A stretch of 64,000 bases of DNA from DAOTYH01 sp034435015 (GTDB taxonomy: Bacteria > Chloroflexota > Anaerolineae > Aggregatilineales > UBA3940), in assembly GCA_034435015.1 (NCBI GenBank), contig DAOTYH010000043.1:23436-87435 (forward strand), written 5' to 3'. Within the stretch, counting starts at the first letter, position 1; each line of letters begins with the position of its first letter. Position numbers and translations under genes: made by a program. Positions 1 through 8,836 of this stretch are shown one piece after another. The notes beneath the pieces were generated by a model that made no database searches, was not told where the DNA came from, and was given only the letters and a program-made list of their open reading frames with translations.

Positions 1-1
1 C

Positions 2-1588
2 CTCCTGCCGCTGGTTATTGTGCTGGGCGGCATTTACTTGATGCTTCGTCAGGCGCAGGGGTCTAACAATCAGGCGCTCTCATTTGGTAAGAGCCGCGCC
101 CGCATGTTTACCGGAGATCAGCCGACTGTCACCTTTGAAGATGTCGCGGGTTGTGATGAAGCGAAAGAGGAACTGCGCGAGGTAGTCGAGTTCCTGCGTG
201 AACCTGCGAAGTTCATCCAGCTTGGAGCACGCATCCCCAAAGGCGTTCTCTTGGTGGGGCCGCCCGGCACAGGCAAGACCCTGCTGGCTAAGGCAGTCAG
301 CGGGGAGGCAGGAGTGCCTTTCTTCTCCATTTCTGGTTCTGAATTCGTTGAGATGTTTGTCGGCGTCGGCGCCAGCCGCGTGCGCGATCTATTTGATCAG
401 GCTAAGCGGCACAGCCCCTGTATTGTGTTTGTGGACGAGATTGATGCAGTGGGACGTCATCGCGGGGCCGGGTTGGGCGGCTCTCATGATGAACGCGAGC
501 AGACGCTCAACCAGATACTGGTTGAGATGGACGGCTTCGATACGGATACCAATGTGATCATTATTGCCGCCACCAATCGTCCTGATATTCTCGACCCTGC
601 CCTTCTCCGACCGGGCCGCTTTGACCGTCGCGTTGTTCTCGATCGCCCCGATGTGCGTGGCCGCGAAGCCATCCTGAAAGTCCATGTGCGCGGCAAGCCG
701 CTGGGCAATGATGTTGATCTGAGCGTGTTGGCCCGTGCTACGCCGGGTTTTGTGGGTGCTGACATCGAGAACATGGTTAACGAGGCCGCCATCCTGGCCG
801 CTCGTCGGGGTAAAAAGACCATCAATATGCCTGAACTGCAGGAGGCTATTGAGCGGGTGATCGCCGGCCCCGAACGACGCAGTCGGTTGCTGACCGAGCA
901 GGAGAGGAAGATCACGGCCTATCATGAAGCCGGGCATGCAGTAGTAGCACACTTTTTACCCTTCTGTGATCCGGTGCTCAAGGTTACCATTATTCCACGG
1001 GGAATGGCTGGCGGTTATACCATGTCTCTGGGCGAAGACATGTGGTATGTCTCGCGTTCCAAGTTTCTTGATCTGATCTCAATGGCACTAGGGGGGCGTA
1101 TTGCTGAAGAGTTGGTCTTTAACGAGGTGACGACAGGAGCCAGCGACGACCTTGATCGGGTAACCAAGATGGCGCGTTCGATGGTGACCCGCTACGGGAT
1201 GAGCGAACGTCTGGGGCCGATGATCTACGGCCAAAAAGAGGAGCTGGTGTTCTTGGGACGCGAGATTGGCGAGCAGAGGGACTACAGCGAGGCCGTCGCC
1301 GAAGAAATAGATGAAGAAGTACGTCGTATTATCAGCGAGGCTTATGAGCATGCCCGCGCTGTTCTGATCGAGCATCGTGACAAACTGGAACTGATCGCTG
1401 AAACCTTGCTGGAAGTTGAAACGCTTGATCGAGAGGCATTTGTACGGCTTATGAGCGGTCAGGAAGAACAGCCGAAAGGCAGTCCCCAACAGACCCCTCA
1501 GAAGCCAGAAAGGAAACCCGTTGGGCCTTCGGGTAGCGAGGATGCTCCTTCCGCCTTGGACCTGCCCCCGGCTCCAGCACCTGCCTAG
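2..1588 (+). CDS. ftsH: ATP-dependent zinc metalloprotease FtsH (5' end outside window)
   Basis: This is a membrane-bound AAA+ protease that unfolds and degrades membrane and short-lived cytosolic proteins as a hexamer. The reading frame is already open at base 2, and the first visible residues (LLPLVIVLGGIYLML) are the end of the second transmembrane helix, so only the N-terminal membrane part is missing. Visible in order: Walker A GPPGTGKT (about 257-280), Walker B IVFVDEID (about 421-444), the second-region-of-homology segment RPGRFDR, and the zinc site HEAGH (923-937) with the peptidase domain behind it. The C-terminus ends in a Pro/Gln-rich tail, as is common. A strong hairpin terminator follows. 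The call is essentially certain. Confidence 0.98.
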   Translation, partial: LLPLVIVLGGIYLMLRQAQGSNNQALSFGKSRARMFTGDQPTVTFEDVAGCDEAKEELREVVEFLREPAKFIQLGARIPKGVLLVGPPGTGKTLLAKAVSGEAGVPFFSISGSEFVEMFVGVGASRVRDLFDQAKRHSPCIVFVDEIDAVGRHRGAGLGGSHDEREQTLNQILVEMDGFDTDTNVIIIAATNRPDILDPALLRPGRFDRRVVLDRPDVRGREAILKVHVRGKPLGNDVDLSVLARATPGFVGADIENMVNEAAILAARRGKKTINMPELQEAIERVIAGPERRSRLLTEQERKITAYHEAGHAVVAHFLPFCDPVLKVTIIPRGMAGGYTMSLGEDMWYVSRSKFLDLISMALGGRIAEELVFNEVTTGASDDLDRVTKMARSMVTRYGMSERLGPMIYGQKEELVFLGREIGEQRDYSEAVAEEIDEEVRRIISEAYEHARAVLIEHRDKLELIAETLLEVETLDREAFVRLMSGQEEQPKGSPQQTPQKPERKPVGPSGSEDAPSALDLPPAPAPA

Positions 1589-1613
1589 TTGGCGAGTCTG
1601 GTATCTAGAGTAG

Positions 1614-1647
1614 ACCGGGTGTCCCTCCAGCAGGGAACCCGGTTTTT
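1614..1647 (+). terminator. Rho-independent terminator after ftsH
   Basis: ACCGGGT (1614-1620) pairs with ACCCGGT (1637-1643). An inner TCCCT/AGGGA extension strengthens the stem, which is followed directly by TTTT. It lies 26 bases after the ftsH stop and isolates ftsH from the next gene. Confidence 0.85.
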
Positions 1648-1691
1648 GCTTAGATATCGCCCTCATGCAGGTGGATAGCTAACTACTCTAG

Positions 1692-1721
1692 TGTGATCTC
1701 GGGTTCAGTATCTGATAGAAT
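1692..1721 (+). promoter_or_regulatory. Weak candidate promoter for the coiled-coil/selB unit
   Basis: TGTGAT (1692-1697) and TAGAAT (1716-1721) are separated by 18 bases, between the ftsH terminator and the start at 1765. The -10 is good and the -35 poor. The call rests on position and the -10 match only. Confidence 0.35.
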
Positions 1722-1764
1722 GGTGTCAACCTGCTAACAAAATTGGCGTAGGAGCGATCGCTAT

Positions 1765-2946
1765 ATGGAACCAACCCAAACAGCACAAATGGTTGCATGG
1801 CTGGATGAGGAACGCCGTAAGGACAAGGCTCTCATTGCAAAGCTAGAGGAGAGGACTAGCTCTCAGGCCGCCCTCTTAGAAGATCAGGCACGGCGTATTC
1901 AGGCGCTGGAAGGCGAACTGGCCGCTCTGCGCAACACAACACCAACTATTAGCTTCTTTGATGAGACGATTTCCCGCCTGCGCTCTGAGCTAAACGTAGC
2001 ACTCGAACAAGCTGAGAGCCGCCGTAATGCGGTTGAACAGGATGCAAAGAAGGTCCGCGAGCTGGACCGCGAGGCGATGACTAGAGCACTTGATGACATA
2101 CGGCAGGAAGTATCTAACCGCCTTGAGCGAGAGCTACAACCTCGCAAGGCTGAAGAGGAACGCCTCGCACGTGTGGCCGCCGAGTTGCAGAGCTATGCTG
2201 ATCATTTGAGCAGGAATCTAGAAGAATTCGAACGGACACTGGCCTTTCTGGAAGAGCAACGACGACAAGACAGCCGCCGCTTGTCTGACATCAATGGGGA
2301 GCTTCTTGAGCTGACCAAACGTATGGAGGGCCAGCAATCGAAGGCTGAATTACTCGAAGAATTGGGTCGCAGAAATGAACGTTCCCTCAATGAGCTTTCG
2401 GGCACCATGATGGAGTTCAAGCAACAACGCCAGAGCTGGATGGAACAAGAAGCATTGGCGGCTCAGAAGCGCGAACAGATCATGGGAGACATGGTTCGCC
2501 GTATGGATGCATTCGCCGAGGATATGGCTTCCTTTGCCAAGCAGGTGGAGAATTGGTCCGAGACGCATCGTGCAATGAAGAAGGGGCTGGATGACTTTAA
2601 TCGTCTGGTTGATCGCGTCGAAAGGCGTTTGAATGAGGTATCTGAGATGCAACGCCTTTCCGAGGAACGTTTCCGTACCGAGTGGGAGGAGTTCTTGCAG
2701 GATGACCAGAAGCGTTGGCGGCAGTTCACCCTCACAAACGAGGAGGCATGGCGCTCCAATGCCAAGCGCGTTGAGGATATGCTGGGTCAACTGGCCCGGC
2801 TCAGTGAACGTACAGACCGGCTCCTAGAGCACGTCAAACTTCTAACCGCCGCACAACAGGAAATCCTGCGCACCTTTGCGGATACTCTCCAGCCCGTTCG
2901 TGAACGTATTGACGAGAGCACAAAGACACTCTCTTCCTTGACGTGA
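1765..2946 (+). CDS. Coiled-coil protein of unknown function
   Basis: The 393-residue protein is almost entirely charged, heptad-like helix from about residue 10 to the end, rich in Glu, Arg, Gln and Leu. It has no signal peptide, no membrane segment and no nucleotide-binding motif. It looks like a cytoplasmic structural or adaptor protein, but coiled coils attract false matches, so no function is assigned. The start ATG is preceded by AGGAG at a good distance. The stop is only 7 bases before the selB start, so the two genes are almost certainly co-transcribed. Whether that pairing has functional meaning for selenocysteine decoding is unknown. Confidence 0.85.
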   Translation: MEPTQTAQMVAWLDEERRKDKALIAKLEERTSSQAALLEDQARRIQALEGELAALRNTTPTISFFDETISRLRSELNVALEQAESRRNAVEQDAKKVRELDREAMTRALDDIRQEVSNRLERELQPRKAEEERLARVAAELQSYADHLSRNLEEFERTLAFLEEQRRQDSRRLSDINGELLELTKRMEGQQSKAELLEELGRRNERSLNELSGTMMEFKQQRQSWMEQEALAAQKREQIMGDMVRRMDAFAEDMASFAKQVENWSETHRAMKKGLDDFNRLVDRVERRLNEVSEMQRLSEERFRTEWEEFLQDDQKRWRQFTLTNEEAWRSNAKRVEDMLGQLARLSERTDRLLEHVKLLTAAQQEILRTFADTLQPVRERIDESTKTLSSLT

Positions 2947-2953
2947 GGGCATC

Positions 2954-4840
2954 ATGTCCTACGTGATTGGTACCGCTGGACATGTTGATCATGGTAAGTC
3001 AACGCTGGTGAAGGCGCTGACCGGGATAGACCCTGACCGCCTAGCTGAAGAGAAAGCACGCGAAATGACGATCGACTTAGGGTTCGCGTGGTTGACTTTG
3101 CCAAGCGGTCAGCCGGTAGGGATTGTGGATGTGCCCGGCCATCAGGATTTCATTGAAAATATGCTGGCGGGTGTGGGGGGCATTGATCTTGCTCTGCTTG
3201 TAATAGCGGTAGATGAAGGGATCATGCCTCAGACACGTGAGCACTTGGCTATCCTCGATCTGTTGGAAGTGCCATGTGGGGTAGTGGCGCTGACCAAGGT
3301 GGACCTGCTCTCGGATCGCGAGTGGCTGGAGCTGGTATGGCAGGATGTAGCAGATGCCTTGAAGGGGACTACCTTAGAGCAAGCTCCCATCATTCCTGTC
3401 TCAGCCCGCACGGGTGAAGGGCTATCTCAGTTGATAAGCACGCTTGATGCTCTGCTGGCAGAGCGCCCTTCACGCCCTGATCGGGGACGACCCCGTCTGC
3501 CTGTTGATCGGGTCTTTACGATTAGCGGTTTCGGGACAGTGGTGACAGGGACCCTCACTGGCGGGAGTTTCACAGTGGGGAATGAGGTAGAAATACTGCC
3601 GGTCGGTAAAAAGGCGCGTATTCGCGGCCTGCAGAGTCATAAGGAGGCCGTACAGGTTGCCCTTCCCGGTAGCCGTGTGGCCATCAATCTAGGAGGAGTG
3701 CCTGTAGAGGAGATAAAACGGGGGGATGTGGTAGCTCGGCCCGGCCTCATCAGCGGCACAGCGTTGGTTGATGTCAGGTTTCGGCATCTAGCCGATGTAG
3801 AACGAGCCTTAAGGCATAACGCTGAGGTGAAGTTCTTTAGCGGTGCCGCTGAGACGGTGGCTCATGTCCGCCTCTTGGGTGATAGAGAGATACCCCCCGG
3901 CGGTAGCGGATGGTTGCAGTTGCGGCTGGAACACCCACTAGCTCTTGATAGGGGAGACCGTTTTATCTTGCGTTATCCGTCACCGCCGCAGACGATAGGA
4001 GGAGGCACTGTACTTGATCCGCACCCGCCGCACAGATGGCGGCGTTTTAGGCCAGAGGTATTGGCCCGCTTTGAAACGCTGGCGGCAGGTTCGCCGGAAG
4101 AGCTTCTGCTCCGCGCTCTGGAGGAACGTATCGCTCTGATGCCGGAACAGATAGCAGGGCTAACCGGTCTGGCGCCCGCCGAAGTCGAGACAGCTATCGA
4201 GGCGTTAAAGACTAGAGGGGAGTTGATCAGTCTATCGGATGGCTGGCTGATGTCAGAGGCCTCATGGCGGCGTATCATAACCCAGATGAGATGCGAACTG
4301 GAGGCTTACCATCGCGAGTATCCCTTGCGGCAGGGAATGCCGCGCGAGGCTCTTCGTAGTCGTCTTTCCATAGATGCCCGGCTATACAGCAGGATCATAG
4401 AACATGCAGTGTTCACAGGTCAGGTCGTTACTGAAGGAACTTCAGTGCGGCTGTCTGAGCATACGATACGTTTCTCTGCTCAACAGCAAACTGCTATTGA
4501 CAAATTGCAAACAGTGATCCGTTCTAATCCTCTAATGCCGCCCAGTGTCAAAGAGGCGGTAAGCATAATAGGGGAAGAAGTCTTACAGGCGCTGTTTGAA
4601 CAAGGAGACCTTGTCCCCGTCAGTGAGGATGTGTTCTTTGATGCCAACACCTATGTGAAACTGGTAGAGCAGGTTAGCGCGTTTATCACCGAGCACGGCT
4701 CAATCACAGTTGCTCAGGCACGGGACTTGTTTGGCACAAGCCGGAAATATGTACTTGCCCTCTTGGAGTATCTGGATGCTGTTGGTGTGACCAAGCGTAT
4801 AGGCGATGAACGTGTTTTGGTAAGAGCGCAAGACAAGTAG
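2954..4840 (+). CDS. selB: Selenocysteine-specific translation elongation factor SelB
   Basis: SelB is a GTPase that carries selenocysteyl-tRNA(Sec) to UGA codons marked by a SECIS hairpin. The GTPase motifs are clear: GHVDHGKST (residues 9-17), DVPGH (59-63) and TKVD (114-117). EF-Tu-like beta-barrel domains follow, then a long C-terminal half of winged-helix repeats ending in a segment with LFGTSRKYVLALLEYLD, typical of the SECIS-binding fourth winged helix. At 628 residues it has the usual length for bacterial SelB. The other selenocysteine genes (selA, selC, selD) are not in the window. It follows the coiled-coil gene by 7 bases and is probably translated from the same message. The C-terminal repeats distinguish it from EF-Tu or IF2. 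Confidence 0.96.
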   Translation: MSYVIGTAGHVDHGKSTLVKALTGIDPDRLAEEKAREMTIDLGFAWLTLPSGQPVGIVDVPGHQDFIENMLAGVGGIDLALLVIAVDEGIMPQTREHLAILDLLEVPCGVVALTKVDLLSDREWLELVWQDVADALKGTTLEQAPIIPVSARTGEGLSQLISTLDALLAERPSRPDRGRPRLPVDRVFTISGFGTVVTGTLTGGSFTVGNEVEILPVGKKARIRGLQSHKEAVQVALPGSRVAINLGGVPVEEIKRGDVVARPGLISGTALVDVRFRHLADVERALRHNAEVKFFSGAAETVAHVRLLGDREIPPGGSGWLQLRLEHPLALDRGDRFILRYPSPPQTIGGGTVLDPHPPHRWRRFRPEVLARFETLAAGSPEELLLRALEERIALMPEQIAGLTGLAPAEVETAIEALKTRGELISLSDGWLMSEASWRRIITQMRCELEAYHREYPLRQGMPREALRSRLSIDARLYSRIIEHAVFTGQVVTEGTSVRLSEHTIRFSAQQQTAIDKLQTVIRSNPLMPPSVKEAVSIIGEEVLQALFEQGDLVPVSEDVFFDANTYVKLVEQVSAFITEHGSITVAQARDLFGTSRKYVLALLEYLDAVGVTKRIGDERVLVRAQDK

Positions 4841-4859
4841 GGGCATCTATCTAGGCAAG

Positions 4860-4889
4860 AAAAACAGCCCCTCATGAGGGAGGGGCTGT
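4860..4889 (-). terminator. Terminator of groESL (possibly bidirectional)
   Basis: A perfect 10-bp stem, ACAGCCCCTC (4864-4873) with GAGGGGCTGT (4880-4889), is followed on the minus strand by five T. It sits between the convergent selB and groEL stops. Confidence 0.85.
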
Positions 4890-4914
4890 TGTGGTCTTGT
4901 GCTATACGCCCGGA

Positions 4915-6543
4915 TTAGTATTCCGGCATGGGCGGGGTAGCCGGCTCTTCCTTCTTGGGAATGTCCGTGATCAACGCCTCTGTCGTCAGGATCATGGCGG
5001 CGATGCTGGCGGCATTCTCCAGCGCCCCGCGTGTAACCTTGGCGGGGTCAATGATGCCGGCCTTGATCATGTCAGTGTACTCACCTGTGATCACGTCATA
5101 GCCGATGTTGGGATTCTTTTTCTCCTTTTGCAGGCGGCGGACTGTATCAATCACAACAGCGCCATCCTGACCGGCGTTAGCCGCGATCTTACGCATGGGT
5201 GCCTCAAGCGCGGTGCGCACGATGTTGACACCTGTCTGCTCATCAGGATAGGTCATGTTGAGATTATCCAGCGCAGAGATGGCATTGATCAGGGCCACAC
5301 CGCCGCCCGGCACGATGCCTTCCTCAACAGCGGCACGAGTCGCGCTCAGCGCATCTTCGACCCGATGCTTCTTTTCCTTCAGTTCAACTTCGGTTGCGGC
5401 CCCAACGCGGATGATCGCCACACCGCCAGCCAGCTTGGCCAGCCGCTCCTGTAGCTTCTCACGATCATAATCCGAGGTAGTCTTTTCGATAGCAACCTTG
5501 ATCTCTTCGATACGGCCCTTGATGGCCTTCTCGTCACCTGCGCCGCCAATGATGGTGGTGTCATCCTTGGTTGAGATGACCTTCTCGCAGGTGCCAAGGT
5601 CCTCGATGGTTACGCTCTCAAGCTTGCGGCCCAGCTCCTCGGTAATGACCGTTGCTCCCGTCAGGATGGCAATGTCCTGCAACATGGCCTTGCGCCGATC
5701 ACCGAAGCCGGGGGCTTTGACGGCCAGCACGTTCAGCATGCCGCGCAGCTTGTTGAGCACCAGGGTGGCAAGAGCCTCACCGTCTACATCCTCAGCAATG
5801 ATGACCAGCTCACGCTTGCCGCGATTAACCAGCCTCTCAAGGACAGGCATAATATCGGCGGCGGCGGTGATCTTCTTGTCATGAATGAGAATGTACGGCT
5901 TCTCGATGACAGCTTCCATCGATTCGGGGTTGGTGATGAAGTAGGCGCTGATATAGCCACGGTCGAACTGCATACCCTCGACATACTCCTTCTCAAATTC
6001 GAGGCCCTTGCTCTCCTCGACCGTGATGACGCCGTCCTTGCCAACCTTCCACATTACCTCGGCAATCAGGTCACCGATTTCGCGATCCTGAGCTGAGATG
6101 CTGGCAACACTGGCAATCTCTTCTTGGGTGTCAATCTCAACAGCCTGCGCGCGGATCGCTTCAGCCACCTTCTCGGTAGCCGCCTCAATACCGCGCTTGA
6201 GCAACATGGGATTAGCACCAGCGGCCACATTCTTCAGGCCCTCGTTTACCATAGTCTGGGCCAGCACAACGCTGGTGGTAGTACCATCGCCGGCGATGTC
6301 ATTAGTCTTAGTAGCGGCTTCCTTGAGCAACTGAGCGCCCATATTCTCATAGGGGTCTTCCAGCTCAATTTCCTTGGCCACGGTCACGCCGTCATGGGTG
6401 ATCGTGGGGGCGCCAAACTTCTTGTCCAGTGCCACATTACGCCCCTTAGGGCCGAGTGTCGTGGCAACAGCGGTGGCTACTGTGTCAATGCCGCGCTTAA
6501 GCCGACGGCGTGCTTCCTCTGAGAAAACTAACTGCTTCGCCAT
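4915..6543 (-). CDS. groL: Chaperonin GroEL (Hsp60)
   Basis: This is the 60-kDa chaperonin subunit that forms the double-ring folding cage and works with GroES in the cytoplasm. The N-terminus MAKQLVFSEEARRRLKRGID, the GDGTTTSVVLA nucleotide motif near residue 87 and the apical and equatorial signatures throughout identify it. Its length of 542 residues is standard. The C-terminus ends in PATPPMPEY and lacks the flexible Gly-Gly-Met repeats of many GroELs. A GGAGGT ribosome site lies 10 bases before the ATG. It is the second gene of groES-groEL, 36 bases after groES, and shares its CIRCE-controlled promoter. Confidence 0.99.
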   Translation of the reverse strand: MAKQLVFSEEARRRLKRGIDTVATAVATTLGPKGRNVALDKKFGAPTITHDGVTVAKEIELEDPYENMGAQLLKEAATKTNDIAGDGTTTSVVLAQTMVNEGLKNVAAGANPMLLKRGIEAATEKVAEAIRAQAVEIDTQEEIASVASISAQDREIGDLIAEVMWKVGKDGVITVEESKGLEFEKEYVEGMQFDRGYISAYFITNPESMEAVIEKPYILIHDKKITAAADIMPVLERLVNRGKRELVIIAEDVDGEALATLVLNKLRGMLNVLAVKAPGFGDRRKAMLQDIAILTGATVITEELGRKLESVTIEDLGTCEKVISTKDDTTIIGGAGDEKAIKGRIEEIKVAIEKTTSDYDREKLQERLAKLAGGVAIIRVGAATEVELKEKKHRVEDALSATRAAVEEGIVPGGGVALINAISALDNLNMTYPDEQTGVNIVRTALEAPMRKIAANAGQDGAVVIDTVRRLQKEKKNPNIGYDVITGEYTDMIKAGIIDPAKVTRGALENAASIAAMILTTEALITDIPKKEEPATPPMPEY

Positions 6544-6579
6544 AGATCAGTTGACCTCCATATAATATCAGTCTGCATG

Positions 6580-6876
6580 TTACTCGACGATTGCGAGGAT
6601 GTCGCTCTCTTTTAAGATGAGGAGCTTCTTGCCCTCGACCTTGACCTCAGTGCCAGCGTACTTCGCGAACAGGATAGTCTGCCCTTCCTCCACGTCCATC
6701 GCGATGCGTTTCCCGGCCTCGTCCTTACGGCCCGCTCCGACGGCAAGGATTTTCCCCTGCTGGGGCTTCTCTTTAGCTGTTTCGGGCAAGACGAGTTGCC
6801 CACCGGCAAAAGTCTCCTCCTGCTCGATAGGCTCGACTACTACACGATCGCCCAATGGTCGTAGCTTGAGTGCCAT
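6580..6876 (-). CDS. groS: Co-chaperonin GroES (Hsp10)
   Basis: This 98-residue heptameric lid of the GroEL cage has the family start MALKLRPLGDRVVVEP and the mobile-loop segment around ETFAGGQLVLPETAKEKP. It is preceded by AGGAGG 9 bases before the ATG. It is the first gene of the groESL operon and directly follows a perfect CIRCE inverted repeat and a consensus promoter, so heat-shock control by HrcA is expected. hrcA itself is not in this window. Confidence 0.99.
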   Translation of the reverse strand: MALKLRPLGDRVVVEPIEQEETFAGGQLVLPETAKEKPQQGKILAVGAGRKDEAGKRIAMDVEEGQTILFAKYAGTEVKVEGKKLLILKESDILAIVE

Positions 6877-6934
6877 AACCAGATGCCTCCTTTTTCTTCA
6901 GGGATACTGAGTTGCTGTCAATTGAACTGGGCTA

Positions 6935-6969
6935 AGATTTAGCACTCTAGGCTTAAGAGTGCTAAATCT
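6935..6969 (-). promoter_or_regulatory. CIRCE operator (HrcA binding site)
   Basis: It is a perfect match to the CIRCE consensus: TTAGCACTC (6939-6947), nine bases, GAGTGCTAA (6957-6965). The symmetry extends four more bases on each side, giving 13-bp arms. It lies directly downstream of the -10 box and upstream of groES, the classical HrcA repression geometry. Confidence 0.97.
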
Positions 6970-6975
6970 GCGCCT

Positions 6976-7004
6976 AGTATACGCAGGCTATAGTGGGTTG
7001 TCAA
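6976..7004 (-). promoter_or_regulatory. groESL promoter (sigma-70 type)
   Basis: On the minus strand, TTGACA (7004-6999), a 17-base spacer and TATACT (6981-6976). It is nearly full consensus, and the start point would fall at the edge of the CIRCE element. Confidence 0.9.
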
Positions 7005-7059
7005 GTAGAAAAGAGGCCTGAGGCGGTTTTCCAATGCAATTCTTATACAACTCAGGGGC

Positions 7060-7093
7060 AAAAAAGGCGGCTGCCATTGGGAAGGCAAGCCGC
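7060..7093 (-). terminator. Terminator of the SbcC-like/TPR unit
   Basis: On the minus strand, GCGGCTTGCC pairs with GGCAGCCGC (plus strand 7067-7093, one bulge) and is followed by TTTTTT. It lies 100 bases after the TPR gene stop. Confidence 0.8.
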
Positions 7094-7192
7094 TTGTCTG
7101 CAATGAGGGGGTGACTGCTTAGGGCCAACAGGCTCGATCACATCACGGGTGTGCGGCCTTAAAGCTGCATTTAACCTTTGCCCTCGTCACCC

Positions 7193-8806
7193 CTATCCAT
7201 CATCAGACTCATTATCATATAAATCCTGTCCGTTGTAAAGACCCTGTCCTTCGTCTTCGGAGGGAGATGTCTCATCCAGAAGGTCCTCTTCTCTTGCCGC
7301 TTCCAGCCCGCCCGCAAATGGACGCTCCATCTCAGGTGCCTGACGGGGGACACGCTCCAGCATGTCTAAGAGAATCCGGCCACGTTCGCTCCAACTGGAT
7401 TTCAGGTTGTTGAATATCTCCTGCGCGCGTTCGGCATACCCCCATGCTTGCTCATACACCCCCATTGCAAAATACAGGTCAGCCAAATTCAACCATAGCA
7501 CTGCCTTCTCATGTTGGTCACCTTGTCGCTCAAGGATGCTGAGCGCCTCAAGCATGAGCGATTCTGCTTGCGCGTATGCCCCCTGCTGTCTGTGCAGTAA
7601 AGCCCGATGGCTTTTGACAATGGCCAGCCCGGTTTCTTCCCCCACGATGTCAAACAGCCGCATGGCCTGAGTATAGTCAGCTTCGGCCTGCGCCCACTGC
7701 CCCATGTCATCTCGGATCGCTCCACGTTGTGTGAGACAGTGGGCTTCTAGATGAGTATCTTTGAGACGGCGGGCCAGAGAGAGGGCCTGCTCAACGGCGC
7801 GTAACGCCTCGTCATGTTGTCCTAGGTTCTTATGTGCTAGTGCCAGGTCGAAGAGGGTGATGGCAGTGTCCTGCTGAGACTGAGGATCCGACTCGAAGAC
7901 CCGGAGATTACGCCGGTAGGTCTGGATGGCCGTTTGCGTCTTGCCCAGCATGACATCGAGGCTGGCAATATTGTTGAGAGCCTGTGCCTTGCCCCTCGCA
8001 TTGTGCGCACGCTCGTACAGATTGCAGGCATCGTCATAAACACGCCTTGCCTCTGTCCATTCACCCCGTGTAACCAGCCAGTGACCAAGCATCTGCAGGC
8101 GTTCAGCCGCGGTAAGGGGGCGCTGATGCTTGAGAGCCAGATTTGCCCAGCGTCGAAAGGCGTCCCGTGCTGTCTTTGCGTCATCCACTGCACAGGCGAC
8201 AGCGACCTCTATGGAGGCGGCTTCTTCAAGATCAGGGTCCAATGCCAGCGCCGATGTGGTGGCGGCAAGTGCCAATTCATGTTGCCCCCTAGCCCATGCC
8301 AGCCGTGCCTGCACAAGCTGTCGGAAGGCTTCAAAATTGGCTGGGCGTTGTACCGCACTAACCCTAAGCCGAAGGCCCTCATCTATAGCTTCACCCAGTT
8401 GCTCAATTAATGCTAGAGAAGCGCGTTCAACAAACCGGCTGAAGCTCGCAAGAGGAGCGGCCATCTCAAGAGGGGCGGGGGGAATATCCTTAGCCTCCAC
8501 TCTCAGGTTGAGACCCAGCATCTTCGACTCTTCGTCAAGCACATAACGGCCGTAGACCAATGCACGCGGCTTAAGAGATCGGGATACCGTCTCCATTCCT
8601 GTCTGCGTGAGCGGGAGTTGCAACTTGGCGTCAACAATCTGTCGAACCACAGCATCATATTCAAGCACTGACAGCCCGGCCCCGTCTAAGTGCTCGATCA
8701 GCAGTCTGCTGAGCATGGCACCCAGCCAGTGTGCCTCCTCAGTCTGCTGGTTGCCTATCAGTGGCACGACCACAATCTGATTGTCGGGTCCTGCGTGCAG
8801 GGTCAT
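7193..8806 (-). CDS. TPR-repeat protein with TolB-N-like N-terminal domain
   Basis: The 537-residue protein has no signal peptide. Residues about 8-130 (VVVPLIGNQQTEEAHWLGAM, later ALVYGRYVLDEESKMLGLNL) resemble the TolB-N-like domain found in front of TPR arrays in adenylate-cyclase-type and regulatory proteins. Residues about 250-480 are at least six tetratricopeptide repeats of the NIASLDVMLGKTQTAIQTY type. The last 50 residues are acidic and disordered. It probably works as a protein-protein scaffold, and no enzymatic motif is visible. The start is 30 bases after the stop of the SbcC-like gene, so the two are likely one transcript, ending at the hairpin near 7067. Confidence 0.85.
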   Translation of the reverse strand: MTLHAGPDNQIVVVPLIGNQQTEEAHWLGAMLSRLLIEHLDGAGLSVLEYDAVVRQIVDAKLQLPLTQTGMETVSRSLKPRALVYGRYVLDEESKMLGLNLRVEAKDIPPAPLEMAAPLASFSRFVERASLALIEQLGEAIDEGLRLRVSAVQRPANFEAFRQLVQARLAWARGQHELALAATTSALALDPDLEEAASIEVAVACAVDDAKTARDAFRRWANLALKHQRPLTAAERLQMLGHWLVTRGEWTEARRVYDDACNLYERAHNARGKAQALNNIASLDVMLGKTQTAIQTYRRNLRVFESDPQSQQDTAITLFDLALAHKNLGQHDEALRAVEQALSLARRLKDTHLEAHCLTQRGAIRDDMGQWAQAEADYTQAMRLFDIVGEETGLAIVKSHRALLHRQQGAYAQAESLMLEALSILERQGDQHEKAVLWLNLADLYFAMGVYEQAWGYAERAQEIFNNLKSSWSERGRILLDMLERVPRQAPEMERPFAGGLEAAREEDLLDETSPSEDEGQGLYNGQDLYDNESDDG

Positions 8807-8836
8807 AGTGATATATACCTTTTCGCAATGACGGAA

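Larger units (their letters stand above)
6877..7192. other. Intergenic region between groES and the TPR gene
   Basis: These 316 bases hold, from left to right, the groES leader, the CIRCE operator, the groESL promoter, and the minus-strand terminator of the upstream gene. The stretch from 7094 to 7192 shows nothing that I can support. Confidence 0.8.

Noticed and set aside
1753..1760. GCGATCGC palindrome (HIP1-like) before the coiled-coil gene
   Set aside because: A single copy is expected by chance; no enrichment is seen in the window.
2954..4840. In-frame UGA selenocysteine codons in neighbouring genes
   Set aside because: All nearby frames have normal length for their families and end at plausible stops; none is interrupted by UGA.
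4891..5454. 187-codon frame on the plus strand opposite groEL
   Set aside because: groEL is certain, and the opposite frame has no family features or ribosome site.
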